Assembly (NCBI RefSeq): GCF_017168235.1 | Contig: NZ_JABFAO010000004.1 | Coordinates: forward strand, 1,137,878 to 1,187,196 | Direction of reading: 5' to 3' | Origin: Rhodococcus sp. KRD197 | GTDB lineage: Bacteria > Actinomycetota > Actinomycetes > Mycobacteriales > Mycobacteriaceae | DNA: 49,319 bases | Shown here: piece by piece, positions 1 to 8,646 of the stretch | Layout of the letters: every line of letters starts with the position of its first letter | Position numbering within the stretch: position 1 is the first letter of the stretch | Notes under the pieces: model-generated | Database searches by the model: none | The model's input: only the letters and a program-made list of their open reading frames with translations | What the model was told of the DNA's origin: nothing | Made by a program: the position numbers and the translations under genes

Positions 1-160
1 CGAGTTGCAGTGCGAGTCCTCGTCGGTCTGCTTCGGTGAGCATTGCCAGTCGTGCTGCGGCGAGCTGTGTCTCGGTGGTGTGGATGTGCGCGAGTCCGGT
101 CACGATGTCCTGGTCGGACAGCGTGTGGGCTGTGGTGAAGTCCCCCAACTTCTTCTGCAT
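1..160 (-). CDS. DUF222/13E12-type HNH endonuclease family protein (N-terminal fragment, runs off the window)
   Basis: From the ATG at 160 the minus strand is open to the window edge, giving about 53 codons that begin MQKKLGDFTTAHTLSDQD and continue with ETQLAAARLAMLTEADRRG. This resembles the N-terminus of the abundant actinobacterial DUF222 proteins (13E12 repeat family), which usually carry a C-terminal HNH nuclease domain; that part lies outside the window. No clear Shine-Dalgarno sequence precedes the ATG. The family call rests on recalled similarity of this short region only. Confidence 0.6.
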   Translation of the reverse strand, partial: MQKKLGDFTTAHTLSDQDIVTGLAHIHTTETQLAAARLAMLTEADRRGLALQL

Positions 161-263
161 GCCAGGGAAGGTACAACCGCCCACCGACAAGAATGGTCGG
201 GTCCGTCTCGAACGGGTGATTCTCGAGATATCGAGACAACAGCGCATGGGTTGTAACAAATCA

Positions 264-292
264 TCACAAACCTGCGATTCTCTTGTTTGTGA
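264..292. promoter_or_regulatory. 8-bp perfect dyad overlapping the GTG start of the small gene, copy 1
   Basis: The arms TCACAAAC (264-271) and GTTTGTGA (285-292) flank a 13-nt spacer. The right arm contains the GTG start codon (289-291). The same arms and spacer length occur in copy 2, although the first three spacer bases differ, which suggests selection on the arms. It could be a repressor operator or an RNA hairpin that hides the start codon. Confidence 0.6.
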
Positions 293-444
293 CTACAGAT
301 CCTTTCCGTGAGCCTCCTGCCGACCAATACGGATGGCCGCAGGAACCATACTGGGGCGAAGATCAAGAGCATCCGAAACCACGAACGCGGCGAACCGTAC
401 TGCGCAGTCTCGCGACCGTCCTGACTGCGCGTACTCACCGCTGA
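289..444 (+). CDS. Small uncharacterised protein (51 aa), copy 1 of a duplicated pair
   Basis: A GTG-started frame of 51 codons ending in TGA at 442-444. The core ADQYGWxQEPYWGEDQE is shared with the 52-aa frame at 19548-19706. Differences between copies include synonymous changes (TAC/TAT, ACC/ACT, CTG/CTC, CGT/CGC) and one whole-codon indel, while the frame and stop are kept, which argues for translation. The N-terminal half is acidic and aromatic; the C-terminal half is basic (RRTVLRSLA). No signal peptide or membrane segment is seen. No Shine-Dalgarno sequence precedes the GTG; a dyad overlaps it instead. I do not recognise a family. Confidence 0.6.
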   Translation: MTTDPFREPPADQYGWPQEPYWGEDQEHPKPRTRRTVLRSLATVLTARTHR

Positions 445-500
445 CAATTCTGGTCGTTCGAACGCTAGAAGAGTTGATCCGCCCGTTGAATGACTGCGCT

Positions 501-1247
501 TCAGGAGCGCGCAGTAGAGTGCCGAACCCACACGTTGGGCTCGGTGTATGCGGCGGTTCTGTGTGCCAGATCGCAATGCACCGGTGAGAGGGCTCCCGGA
601 ACTTCGACCGGTCCGGATCGGTCGAACGGCAGCCCGGTCCAGATGCGCCATTCGTCGAGCGTTCCGGGGATGACCATCGACCGCGGCGCGATGCTGTCGA
701 TGCGTCCACCGCCTCTGACATGGACGCGCGGCCAGGGGTCGGCGGGTAATCCGTCGGACCGTGTTCGGTAGGCGTAGGTGCTCATCGGTTCGTCGATGTC
801 GGTCTTGCCGTTGGGTCGCAGTGGGACTACTAGTTCGTCGAATCCGAGGCGGCGAGTGTTCTCGCGCAGCGCGACGAGCAGTGTCGACGACAGTCCATGG
901 CCTTGTGCTTCCGGTGCTACCGCAATTTCGAGGGCGCTGACGGTGTTCGGAGTCCGGCCGGTGAGCCGGGTGCTGATGCCGCGTTGAATTGCGCCGTCCC
1001 AGCCGTCGATCGGCAGCTCGTCTCCGGCGGGAAGGTGGAACGGGATCGAAAACGCCTTCCCGACGACGGTTCCTGTCTCGTCGTGGCATACGAGTACGTA
1101 GTCTCCGAACAGTTCGATGACGTCGGGTGTGTAGTACATCTTGGCGATGGGATCGTGCGTCATGAATGTCGGCCACGAGTCAGGCATGCTCCACAGGGCA
1201 TCGGCGAGATCGGGTCGGTCGGCAAGTACGGAGACGGTGACGTCCAT
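501..1247 (-). CDS. GNAT-like N-acetyltransferase
   Basis: 248 aa from the ATG at 1247 (MDVTVSVLADRPDLADALW). The longer frame upstream is rejected because its extra N-terminus has no protein character. The segment VSALEIAVAPEAQGHGLSST matches GNAT motif A: a beta-strand followed by the acetyl-CoA pyrophosphate-binding Q/RxxGxG/A loop. YVLVCHDETGTVVGKAFSIP looks like the preceding strands. The protein is longer than a minimal GNAT (about 150 aa) and has a C-terminal extension. The substrate cannot be told. It stands alone on the minus strand, with a membrane-protein gene just upstream in the same direction. Confidence 0.75.
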   Translation of the reverse strand: MDVTVSVLADRPDLADALWSMPDSWPTFMTHDPIAKMYYTPDVIELFGDYVLVCHDETGTVVGKAFSIPFHLPAGDELPIDGWDGAIQRGISTRLTGRTPNTVSALEIAVAPEAQGHGLSSTLLVALRENTRRLGFDELVVPLRPNGKTDIDEPMSTYAYRTRSDGLPADPWPRVHVRGGGRIDSIAPRSMVIPGTLDEWRIWTGLPFDRSGPVEVPGALSPVHCDLAHRTAAYTEPNVWVRHSTARS

Positions 1248-1333
1248 GGCTCCTATCGTCGCGTAGTGATCAGGCAGCGTATACCTGGACCGCATTCTCG
1301 GAGATACGTAGAATCTCACCCCACCGCTGAACG

Positions 1334-1828
1334 CTACCCCGCTGACGTCAGGTCCTGCACGAGCCTGGGCGTGCGCCACTGCGTGAGCTGCGAGGGCAGT
1401 TGTCGGAGGGAGTAGGAGAGACGAGCCACGAAGTAGTTGACGTACTCGATCACGCCGAACAGCCATACGGCTACTACGAACAACGTCACACCGAGGTGAT
1501 CGGGCAGGAACACCACGACTCCGACGAGGCCAGCTGTCAGTAGACCGATATCGGCGATACGGAACGCGCGGTAGAGCGTCGCCAAGAACGTCGGCATCGG
1601 GGCGCGCCCCACCCAGGCGCGGGCCGATAGCCAGTACGCGCCGCCCTGCACGAGCACGACCAACAAAGGCACGAGTGCCGACCACAGCGCCGCCCGATCG
1701 TCGCCACTGTCAAGTCGAGGAATCACGACGGTGACTGCGACCGCCACGAACACCGTCACCGCGGCCAGTTCACCCAACCCGAGTGAGAGGTACTTACGGC
1801 GCAGCGACTCTCGTCGATCCTCGGCCAC
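1334..1828 (-). CDS. Small integral membrane protein, unknown function
   Basis: 164 aa with a GTG start at 1828. A charged N-terminus (MAEDRRESLRRKY) precedes four predicted hydrophobic helices, around residues 18-36, 46-66, 90-110 and 112-132, each rich in V, L and A. The C-terminus is hydrophilic (QLPSQLTQWRTPRLVQD). Such proteins are common in actinobacteria with no known role. It lies 86 nt upstream of the acetyltransferase gene on the same strand, so co-transcription is possible but unproven. Confidence 0.65.
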   Translation of the reverse strand: MAEDRRESLRRKYLSLGLGELAAVTVFVAVAVTVVIPRLDSGDDRAALWSALVPLLVVLVQGGAYWLSARAWVGRAPMPTFLATLYRAFRIADIGLLTAGLVGVVVFLPDHLGVTLFVVAVWLFGVIEYVNYFVARLSYSLRQLPSQLTQWRTPRLVQDLTSAG

Positions 1829-1867
1829 GCAGGCACCGTATCAGTGTGGGGTGCGCGCGAGGCGAGT

Positions 1868-2382
1868 TCAGGGCGAGGCGATCAGTCGCGGCGGCCCGTT
1901 CTCGACGAGGAGGGCTTGGTCGTCGTCGAGGAAGGTGAGTGGGTACTCGGAGTCGTAGGTCTGTTTGATCTGGGTGATGAGTTCAGGCGGGTACGGAGGC
2001 AGCGCTCCGTCGGCGTGCGGGATCACGACGGTGTCGACGAGGCCGAGACCGTTGCGGTCGGTGAGCTCGGGCGCCTCCGACGGGTCGTCCATGATGGAGA
2101 CCGGTTCGAGGCTGGGACCGGTGACGATCGATCCGGCGCTGGAGCCGATGTAGGGCAGGCCCGCCCGTACCTTCTCGATCAGAACCACATCAGCGCCGCG
2201 ACGGCGGAGTGACGCCAGGAGCACGACGGTGTTGCCGCCCGCGACGTAGAGCACATCGAAGTCGTCGAGGGCTGCACCGAAGGTCTCGGCATCGTCGAAA
2301 TCGGCGGCGGTGAAGTCGGTCAGGCGGCGGCGATGAACTCGGGCACAGCACCGACACCGAGGGACAGCAGAAGTAGATGCAT
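1868..2382 (-). pseudogene. Peptidase E-like (family S51) gene with an internal deletion
   Basis: The N-terminus starts at the ATG at 2382 with MHLLLLSLGVGAVPEFIAA and then meets a stop. The next frame resumes with DDFDVLYVAGGN and runs to the stop at 1868. That downstream part holds the S51 nucleophile motif GSSAGS, and the NGLGLVDTVVIPHAD segment is typical of the family. Intact family members are about 200-230 aa, so some 50 residues between the N-terminal strand and the AGGN segment are missing and the frame is broken. An ATG at 2254 could give a 128-aa fragment. The catalytic core may be there, but the fold is incomplete. Confidence 0.7.
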
Positions 2383-2549
2383 GCCAGCATTCTAGGAGCG
2401 AGGGGTGCGAGCGAAGTCGTCAACAGGGCAGGCAGGGGCGTGACCACTAACCTCCTGATCTGTAGTTCGGGGCATGTTGGTCCACCGGTCCGAGGCGTCT
2501 TGGCCAGGGCTTGATTGCCGCGTCGGCAAAGTGCAGGCAGGGTGGAGGG

Positions 2550-3014
2550 ATGAGCGACACAACGAAGGTCACTGTCGAACGAACCATCGAGGCGCCGGTC
2601 GACGCAGTTTTCGACGTCCTCTCCAATCCGGAGCGACACCAATCGCTCGACGGCTCCGGGTTCATCCGAGGTGTGGACCACGCCGATCGTATCCAGAAGG
2701 TCGGTGAAGTGTTCACGATGAACATGCAGGGCGATCACATGGGCGGTGAGTACCAAACCGACAACTATGTGTCCGGATACGCCAAGGACAAGTTGTTGGC
2801 CTGGAAGACCGCGCCCGCGGGTACCGAGCCTCCCGGGTGGGAGTGGCTGTGGGAGTTGGAGTCTCAGGGACCCAATGAGACACTGGTGCGCCACACATAC
2901 GACTGGTCGAAGGTGACCGACAAGAAGCTCCTCGAGCAGGTGAAGTTCCCGCTGGTCACAGAGGAACAGCTGTCCGACACTCTGAGCCGGCTCGATGCCG
3001 AGGCCACTACCTGA
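2550..3014 (+). CDS. SRPBCC (START/polyketide-cyclase-like) family protein
   Basis: 154 aa from the ATG at 2550, which is preceded by a purine-rich ggtggaggg Shine-Dalgarno region. The frame is open 13 codons further upstream without a better start. The opening VTVERTIEAPVDAVFDVLSN followed by PERHQSLDG is the classic first beta-strand and helix of SRPBCC ligand-binding proteins, and the length fits. The fold is a deep hydrophobic pocket; the ligand is not predictable. The gene is divergent from the broken peptidase E gene and convergent with the AraC-type regulator, so it is probably monocistronic. Confidence 0.8.
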   Translation: MSDTTKVTVERTIEAPVDAVFDVLSNPERHQSLDGSGFIRGVDHADRIQKVGEVFTMNMQGDHMGGEYQTDNYVSGYAKDKLLAWKTAPAGTEPPGWEWLWELESQGPNETLVRHTYDWSKVTDKKLLEQVKFPLVTEEQLSDTLSRLDAEATT

Positions 3015-3085
3015 CCGAAAGCGGTCCGATCAGGTTCCGGTAGTTGCGAATACTTCACCGGGCTCGTTTCCTCCGTCGACCGGCG

Positions 3086-3955
3086 TCAGCTCGTGCGTTC
3101 GACGGGGATCCACAGCTCGCCTGTGCCTGTGGTCCAGTCTTCGGAATGCTCGGTGACGGTGAGAATTTCCGGGCCCGGGACTATTTGGTAGGGATTGGAT
3201 GGAAACCACTCGCTGAACGCGTCGGCCCAGAGCTGCTGCAATTCAGCCTGCAGGTTGCCTTCGCTGTGCGCCTCGAACACAACCCATTTCGACGCCGGCA
3301 CCGCGAGTGCGTCCCAACCTTGGTGGCGGACGGATGTCGCGACGGCGAAGTAATAGTCGAACAAGCTGCCGTCGGCGCGATCAGCTTCGAAATCCGTGCT
3401 GACAAACAGGATCTCCGGTAGCGCAGGGATGTCCGCGAGCTTGCGCAGGCGTTCTCCAGTGCCGGCCGGAAGGCTTTGGTGAAACTCGGTCATCGCGGGG
3501 TTCACGCCGTGATGTTTCAGGGGGATTCGTGCTGTCTTGCCGACGATGTGGAGTTCAGGTAGGTCGACTACGCGGTAGCGCATGGTGCTCCGTCCTTGGA
3601 TGGTCAGGTGAAATGTCAGTGCTTGCTGTGAATGGAGGATGGCCCCGGGACGGCGCGCTTCAGCGGGCGTCATACCGTTCATCTGTCGAAACGCGCGACT
3701 GAACGCGTCACCGGAGGTGTATCTGTACTTCGATGCGACGTCGAGAATGCCGGTGCCGTCCAGAATCTCCGCTGCTGCCAGCGTCATTCGGCGCGCCCGG
3801 ATGTACTGTGATAGTGACATCCCAGCGAGTGCCGAAAAGACGCGTCGAAAGTGGTACTCGGATGTGAGAGTGATCCGTGCGAGTGCCGTCGGATCGATCT
3901 CACCTTCGATGTTCTCCTCGATGTAGCCGAGAGCATCGTTCCATCGTTCCAGCAT
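3086..3955 (-). CDS. AraC-family transcriptional regulator with GyrI-like effector domain
   Basis: 289 aa from the ATG at 3955 (MLERWNDALGYIEENIEG), with AAAGG about 11 nt upstream. Residues about 1-105 form the paired helix-turn-helix AraC/XylS domain (LTSEYHFRRVFSALAGMSL, then RYTSGDAFSRAFRQMNGMTP). From about residue 115 a GyrI-like/effector-binding domain follows (MRYRVVDLPELHIVGKTARI ... ELWIPVER). This matches the Rob/SoxS-related layout with DNA-binding domain first and drug or small-molecule binding domain second. It probably senses a hydrophobic ligand. Direct targets are not evident; the neighbouring SRPBCC gene is convergent. Confidence 0.88.
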   Translation of the reverse strand: MLERWNDALGYIEENIEGEIDPTALARITLTSEYHFRRVFSALAGMSLSQYIRARRMTLAAAEILDGTGILDVASKYRYTSGDAFSRAFRQMNGMTPAEARRPGAILHSQQALTFHLTIQGRSTMRYRVVDLPELHIVGKTARIPLKHHGVNPAMTEFHQSLPAGTGERLRKLADIPALPEILFVSTDFEADRADGSLFDYYFAVATSVRHQGWDALAVPASKWVVFEAHSEGNLQAELQQLWADAFSEWFPSNPYQIVPGPEILTVTEHSEDWTTGTGELWIPVERTS

Positions 3956-4101
3956 GTCCGTGAGCGCCTTTCTTCGGTTGCGAGCACAACGATATGAGTG
4001 GGGGCATGCCCATGTCTCGACTATTTCTGTCCCGAATTGTCGGGTGCGGCGAAGTTGGCACACGGTGATGTGACTACCCGGCCGGTGGCTTCGCTCGTCG
4101 G

Positions 4102-4995
4102 TCAGGGGAGTGCTGCATCGAGCAGTGCCGTCCGAGCGTGGGAGATGGTGTGCGGCAGCCACACTGCCTGCACTGGGACACGCGGGGCGTCGGCGAGGCT
4201 CGATACCCGCACCTGCCCGCCCAGGGCAGAGCCTACGGCCGCGGTGACGAGTGCGACCCGGTCCGATCGAACGACGGCCGTCACCGGAGGTGTTCCCTGA
4301 ATGGGGTTCACAACCAACGTCGGCTCGAAACCCGCACGTCTGCAGGCAGAGACGAGGAAGTCGGTGTAGAAGGAGTGCCCGGGTGGTGCCCACACCACCA
4401 GTGGCCAGTCGGCGATGTCCGGTAGCGAGATCTCACCGCGTCGGGCGAGGTCGTGGTTCGCGTCGACGGCGATGTTCAGTGTGTCGTAGTGGAGTACCGC
4501 GGTGGCGAGATCGGGTGGCGTCATGACTCCGCGTCGCAGTACGACGTCGACGGTCCGGTCCACGAGCTCATCGTGAATTCGGTCCGGGAACATCTGCCGG
4601 ACGGTCACCGACATCTCCGGCATCGCTGCGCGAATCGGTTCGATCTTGGTGAAGGCTTCCTCGGATGTGATTGCGGGAGAGTGGCCGACGACGAACGGTT
4701 TGGCCTCGCCCCGGGCGGCCTGTTGAGTTGCCGCACCCAACGCGTCGGCGGCAGCGAGGAGCATCGACGCACCCTGGCGGAGTTCGAGGCCGGCGGCGGT
4801 CAAAACGGTCGAGCGGCCGTGTCGTTCGAGGAGCCGCACCCCCAGGTCCTTCTCGAGCTGACGCATGGCGCTGCTCATGGCCTGTTGCGAGACGAACATT
4901 TGGGCCGCAGCGGCGGTCAGCGACCCGGTATCGGCGACGGCAACGAACTGACGCAGACGACGGAGGTCGAGCTGTGGGCTGGGTCGATTCGGCAT
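4102..4995 (-). CDS. LysR-family transcriptional regulator
   Basis: 297 aa from the ATG at 4995. The N-terminal winged helix-turn-helix (LDLRRLRQFVAVADTGSLTA, then FVSQQAMSSAMRQLEKDLG) is canonical. The rest is a periplasmic-binding-protein-like effector domain. A GTG at 5031 would add 12 residues but lies between the arms of the intergenic dyad, so the ATG is preferred. It is divergent from the SDR gene at 5112, with an inverted repeat between them. By the usual LysR logic it controls that SDR and perhaps the glutaminase behind it. Confidence 0.9.
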   Translation of the reverse strand: MPNRPSPQLDLRRLRQFVAVADTGSLTAAAAQMFVSQQAMSSAMRQLEKDLGVRLLERHGRSTVLTAAGLELRQGASMLLAAADALGAATQQAARGEAKPFVVGHSPAITSEEAFTKIEPIRAAMPEMSVTVRQMFPDRIHDELVDRTVDVVLRRGVMTPPDLATAVLHYDTLNIAVDANHDLARRGEISLPDIADWPLVVWAPPGHSFYTDFLVSACRRAGFEPTLVVNPIQGTPPVTAVVRSDRVALVTAAVGSALGGQVRVSSLADAPRVPVQAVWLPHTISHARTALLDAALP

Positions 4996-5006
4996 GGCTC
5001 TCCTAT

Positions 5007-5057
5007 CCACAATTGATACTTGTGCAATCACCCATTTTTAGTGTTTTTCAATTGTGG
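5007..5057. promoter_or_regulatory. Perfect 10-bp dyad in the LysR-SDR divergent promoter region
   Basis: ccacaattga (5007-5016) and its exact reverse complement tcaattgtgg (5048-5057) are separated by 31 nt of AT-rich sequence. They lie between the divergent starts of the LysR gene (4995) and the SDR gene (5112). The position and symmetry fit recognition and activation sites of the local regulator, with divergent promoters between or beside the arms. Confidence 0.65.
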
Positions 5058-5111
5058 CTCTGAACCCTACCGTTTAGCTCGACATCGAGATCAGTGCGAC
5101 AGGAGATTCGG

Positions 5112-5864
5112 ATGAGCAACTCGCTACAGGGCAAATCAGCGGTGGTAGCCGCGGGGGCCAAGAACCTCGGTGGACTGATCAGCACCACCCTCGCCGAGCA
5201 GGGCGTCAACGTTGCAGTGCACTACAACAGCGACAGCACCGAGGCCGATGCCGACCGGACAGTCGAGGCAGTACGGGCAGCGGGTGTGAAGGCCGTGAAG
5301 TTTCAAGGTGATCTCACCCGTCCGGCGAACATCGTGAAGCTGTTCGACACCGCTGTCGACGCCTTCGGCGGCGTCGATATCGCCGTCAACACCGTCGGCA
5401 AGGTGCTCCGCAAGCCGATCGTCGAGACCTCGGAGGACGAGTACGACTCGATGTTCGGCATCAACAGCAAGGCCGCCTACTTCTTCATTCAGGAAGCAGG
5501 CAAACGAATCAACGACGACGGCAAGGTGATCACCATCGTCACTGCGCTGCTCGCCGCATTGACCGACGGCTACTCGACCTATGCCGGCGGCAAGAGTCCG
5601 GTGGAACATTTCACCCGCGCCGCATCCAAAGAGTTCGGCGCACGCGGGATCTCGGTCAACAACATCGCTCCCGGACCGATGGACACACCGTTCTTCTACG
5701 GCCAGGAAACCCCGGAGCGCGTCGAGTTTCACAAGTCGCAGGCGCTGAAGAATCAACTCACACAGATCGAGGACATCGCCCCACTCGTGCGGTTCCTCGC
5801 AGGTGAGGGTTGGTGGATCACCGGGCAGACCATTTTCGCCAACGGCGGATACACGACCCGCTGA
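5112..5864 (+). CDS. Short-chain dehydrogenase/reductase (SDR)
   Basis: 250 aa from the ATG at 5112, with aggag at 5101-5105. It is a classical SDR. The Gly-rich nucleotide-binding turn reads AAGAKNLGGLIS, a variant of TGxxxGxG, and AVHYNSDS follows the second strand. DIAVNTVG replaces NNAG, and the catalytic Tyr-x3-Lys is YAGGK. The usual catalytic Ser about 13 residues before the Tyr appears to be Thr or Ala (TIVTALLAAL), which could lower or change activity. The C-terminus WITGQTIFANGGYTT is typical. The LysR gene is divergent and the glutaminase gene follows after 23 nt, so an operon is likely. Confidence 0.88.
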   Translation: MSNSLQGKSAVVAAGAKNLGGLISTTLAEQGVNVAVHYNSDSTEADADRTVEAVRAAGVKAVKFQGDLTRPANIVKLFDTAVDAFGGVDIAVNTVGKVLRKPIVETSEDEYDSMFGINSKAAYFFIQEAGKRINDDGKVITIVTALLAALTDGYSTYAGGKSPVEHFTRAASKEFGARGISVNNIAPGPMDTPFFYGQETPERVEFHKSQALKNQLTQIEDIAPLVRFLAGEGWWITGQTIFANGGYTTR

Positions 5865-5887
5865 CCGCGGCCGAGAAAGGTTTGCTG

Positions 5888-7165
5888 ATGCGCTCGCCGA
5901 TTCTTGATTATCTCGACAGCATCATCGCTACTACCGAGCACGTCGACTCGGGATCGACAGCGGACTACATCCCAGAACTCGCTGCAGCTGATCCGACTCG
6001 TGCAGCGATCGCGTTGTGCACCAGCAACGGAACCGTCTATGCCAGCGGCGATGCCGATCACGAATTCAGCATTCAGTCGATGTCCAAACCGTTCGCGTAT
6101 GCGCTCGCAATCGAGGACCACGGCCTCGAGTACGTGCTGGATCGGATCGGCGTCGAACCGAGCGGTGATGCATTCAACGAGCTCTCTCTCGACCCGGAGA
6201 CAGGCAAGCCGCGCAATCCGATGATCAATGCGGGCGCGATCACCACGCACTCCCTGATCAATTCCGAGGGAGAGAAAACGGCGGTCGATCGGATGCTGGA
6301 GTACTTCGGCGACCTAGCGGATCGGCCGATTCGGGTGGACGAGGCGGTGGCGAACTCGGAGCTGGCCACGGCCCATCGCAACCTGGGGCTGGCGTACTTG
6401 TTGCACGGATCGGGGGCATTGCCAGCCGATCCCACCGAGTCGGTCACGGGCTACATTCGCCAATGCGCGGCGTCGGTGACGGTGAGCGATCTCGCCCTCA
6501 TGGCAGCCACTCTGGCCAATGGCGGAGTGCAGCCGAAGACCGGCAAGCAGCTTCTCTGCAGACGGACCAATCGTCACCTGCTCAGCGTCATGGCGTCTTG
6601 CGGCATGTACGACGCGGCGGGCAACTGGTTGACGACGGTGGGTATCCCGGCCAAGAGCGGGGTGGCCGGCGGAATCATCGGGGTATTGCCGGGGCAGATT
6701 GGTGTGGCGGTGTTCTCGCCTCGGTTGGATGCGCACGGCAACAGCGCCAGGGGTGTGGCGATGATGGAATTGCTGTCCGAGGACATGGGCCTGCACCTGA
6801 TGGAGGCGACCAGGCCTTCGCGCTCCTCGCTGCGCGAGACGCAGGTCGTCTCCCTCGTCGACGGTACGGAAGCGACGATCTATGTGCTGCAGGGCGACCT
6901 CGTGTTGAGCAGCATCGAGTCGCTGGTGCAGGAGATCGTCACCCATCCGCCCGGTACAGATCTGGTGGTATTCGACATGAGCCGGGTCGACGAGGTGATG
7001 CCCGTGGCGGAACGCACGTCCTCGGAGACCGCGGCGAAACTCATCGAAGAGGGTTACTGGATCATCGTCGTCGACCCCGAAGGCACCGTCGAGAACTTCG
7101 CGGACAGTCACGGCCGCACGATCGAGCGGTGGACACCGGAACAGCTGAGCGATGCGGTGCGGTGA
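5888..7165 (+). CDS. glsA: Glutaminase with C-terminal STAS domain
   Basis: 425 aa from the ATG at 5888, with gagaaagg just upstream. Residues about 1-310 are a serine-dependent beta-lactamase-like glutaminase. The nucleophile motif SMSK (Ser64, Lys67) sits in EFSIQSMSKPFAYAL, and NPMINAGAI and the GIPAKSGVAGGI loop are conserved elements. It hydrolyses L-glutamine to glutamate and ammonia in the cytoplasm. Residues about 330-415 (VYVLQGDLVLSS ... DLVVFDMSRVDEV) form a STAS domain, the anti-sigma-antagonist-like module seen in one glutaminase subfamily. It lies 23 nt after the SDR, probably in one transcript under the divergent LysR regulator. Confidence 0.92.
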   Translation: MRSPILDYLDSIIATTEHVDSGSTADYIPELAAADPTRAAIALCTSNGTVYASGDADHEFSIQSMSKPFAYALAIEDHGLEYVLDRIGVEPSGDAFNELSLDPETGKPRNPMINAGAITTHSLINSEGEKTAVDRMLEYFGDLADRPIRVDEAVANSELATAHRNLGLAYLLHGSGALPADPTESVTGYIRQCAASVTVSDLALMAATLANGGVQPKTGKQLLCRRTNRHLLSVMASCGMYDAAGNWLTTVGIPAKSGVAGGIIGVLPGQIGVAVFSPRLDAHGNSARGVAMMELLSEDMGLHLMEATRPSRSSLRETQVVSLVDGTEATIYVLQGDLVLSSIESLVQEIVTHPPGTDLVVFDMSRVDEVMPVAERTSSETAAKLIEEGYWIIVVDPEGTVENFADSHGRTIERWTPEQLSDAVR

Positions 7166-7193
7166 GGACCAGCTGCGCGACGCAGTATTGCCT

Positions 7194-7736
7194 CTACGGG
7201 GACGACCTCTCGCCGGCTGTGGACTCCGCGCGGCGACGCCGAAGTAGCGGGTGAATCACCCAGATTCCGAGAAAGCCCGACGCTGCAGTGATGCCCACGA
7301 TGATCGCCGCTACGGGTCCGATGACGACATCGGTTATCAGAACAACCACACCGGTGAGCGCTACGCCAAGCAACATCAAACCCACCAGGGCGGCGCGGTG
7401 TGCCGTAGAGACCAAGTCTGCGAGGGCTCGTCGTCGAAACAACAGTCGGTGCATCGCGACTGGAGAGGTCAACAGAATCGTTGCGGTTACCGAGGCGAGG
7501 ACCGCAATCATGTAGATGGCTTTGTCGTAGCTGGGGAGTTGGGCGAATCTCTCTTGGAACGGGAGAACGAGGAGGAACCCGGTCAGTAGTTGAATTCCGG
7601 TCTGCACCACCCTGAGCTCCTGCAGCAGGCTGGTCCAGTTTCGATCGAGCGCCTGCTCTGGGCTTTCCCCACGGTGGCGCGAGTTGAACCCTTCGTTGGA
7701 TCTCCCTGGGGGCTCCTCTGTGCTGTTCTTCGACAT
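7194..7736 (-). CDS. DUF6328-like four-helix membrane protein
   Basis: 180 aa from the ATG at 7736 (MSKNSTEEPP). The track is open further upstream, but that region has no protein character. A hydrophilic N-terminus of about 55 residues precedes LLQELRVVQTGIQLLTGFLL, and four membrane segments follow, ending with the basic tail HPLLRRRRAES. The motif ELRVxQTGxQLLxGFLLxLPF followed by FxxL is what I recall of DUF6328 proteins of actinobacteria. Function unknown. It is convergent with the glutaminase gene. Confidence 0.75.
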   Translation of the reverse strand: MSKNSTEEPPGRSNEGFNSRHRGESPEQALDRNWTSLLQELRVVQTGIQLLTGFLLVLPFQERFAQLPSYDKAIYMIAVLASVTATILLTSPVAMHRLLFRRRALADLVSTAHRAALVGLMLLGVALTGVVVLITDVVIGPVAAIIVGITAASGFLGIWVIHPLLRRRRAESTAGERSSP

Positions 7737-7953
7737 CGCGTCCCCTTTCGAGCGGAGGTGGCAACGGTGCATTGTGAGCGTGCGCGGAGTGCGTGAGTCA
7801 TCCCCGGCCCGCCCTCTGCCACCCATTCGGTGGCTGGGACTAGTTCCCCGTGAAGCTGCTGCGCCTGGTAAGCGGAGTACCCGTACCAGAGGCAACCAAT
7901 CATCGAAGTGGAGATCGTGGCATCAATGCACTCGTGAGATCACTGGGCAGGTA

Positions 7954-8646
7954 TCACTCGCAGCAGTCGCAGCGGTGTTCGTCCGATTCGGTGCGGGCGG
8001 GTATCGGCGCGCAGCAGGTGTCTCCTTTCCAAGCGTTCATTCCCTCCCTCGTGGCGAGGCCGGCAATGACGAGGGCAGCTACTGGGTCGGCCCACGACCA
8101 ACCGAAGAGACTGTTGAGGAGCAATCCGATCAGGAGAACGGCGGAGAGGTAGGTGCACAGCAAGGTCTGTTTGGAGTCGGCGACGGCGGTGACGGAACCC
8201 AGCTCGCGTCCGGCCCGACGCTGGGCAAACGAGAGCGTGGGCATGATCGCCAAACTGACTGCTGCAAGAACGATTCCGACTGTTGAATGCTCGGCGGCTG
8301 CGAGCCCGAACAGTGCGCGCACGGCGTCGACGGTGACGTACGCTGCCAGCCCGAAGAAGGAGAATGCGATGATTCGTACAGCGACCTTCTCTCTCGTCTC
8401 GGGGTCTTTGGCCGAGAACTGCCATGCCACGGCCGCTGCCGAGGACACCTCGATGATCGAATCCAGGCCGAACCCGACCAGCGCGGTGGATGAGACCCGA
8501 GCACCCTCTGCGATGGCGATGACCGCTTCGATCACGTTGTAGAGAATCGTCGCCGCGACGAACCAGCGAATGCGGGTGGACAGTACGGCTCGCCGCTCGA
8601 CGGAGGGCGAGTTCGGCGGCGACGTCATGCCCAGCTCGGCGGGCAT
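7954..8646 (-). CDS. CDF-like cation transporter with Cys-rich tail
   Basis: 230 aa from the ATG at 8646, which overlaps the stop of the regulator gene as TGATG, so translation is coupled. Five to six membrane helices are visible. The segment ALVGFGLDSIIEVSSAA resembles the metal-site helix of cation diffusion facilitators, with an acidic pair (Asp62, Glu66). The large cytoplasmic C-terminal domain of classical CDF proteins is missing. Instead the protein ends with GDTCCAP and HRCDCCE, probable soft-metal ligands. With the CmtR-like regulator upstream, a role in Cd, Pb or Zn efflux is likely. Confidence 0.78.
   Translation of the reverse strand: MPAELGMTSPPNSPSVERRAVLSTRIRWFVAATILYNVIEAVIAIAEGARVSSTALVGFGLDSIIEVSSAAAVAWQFSAKDPETREKVAVRIIAFSFFGLAAYVTVDAVRALFGLAAAEHSTVGIVLAAVSLAIMPTLSFAQRRAGRELGSVTAVADSKQTLLCTYLSAVLLIGLLLNSLFGWSWADPVAALVIAGLATREGMNAWKGDTCCAPIPARTESDEHRCDCCE

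Larger units (their letters stand above)
248..463 (+). repeat. Dispersed about 216-bp duplicated segment, copy 1
   Basis: The segment begins with gggttgtaac and ends with gttcgaac. It is closely similar to 19507-19725, with only scattered substitutions and one 3-bp difference. Each copy carries the same small reading frame (289-444 here) and the same dyad over its GTG codon. About 19 nt after the stop codon are also shared (caattctggtcgttcgaac). Similarity fades outside these limits, so the repeat unit is the small gene with its control region. Confidence 0.8.

Noticed and set aside
100..1176. 358-codon minus-strand open frame across the left region
   Set aside because: Arg/Pro/His-rich shadow of the acetyltransferase gene and of the small-gene repeat; no protein character and conflicts with better-supported frames.
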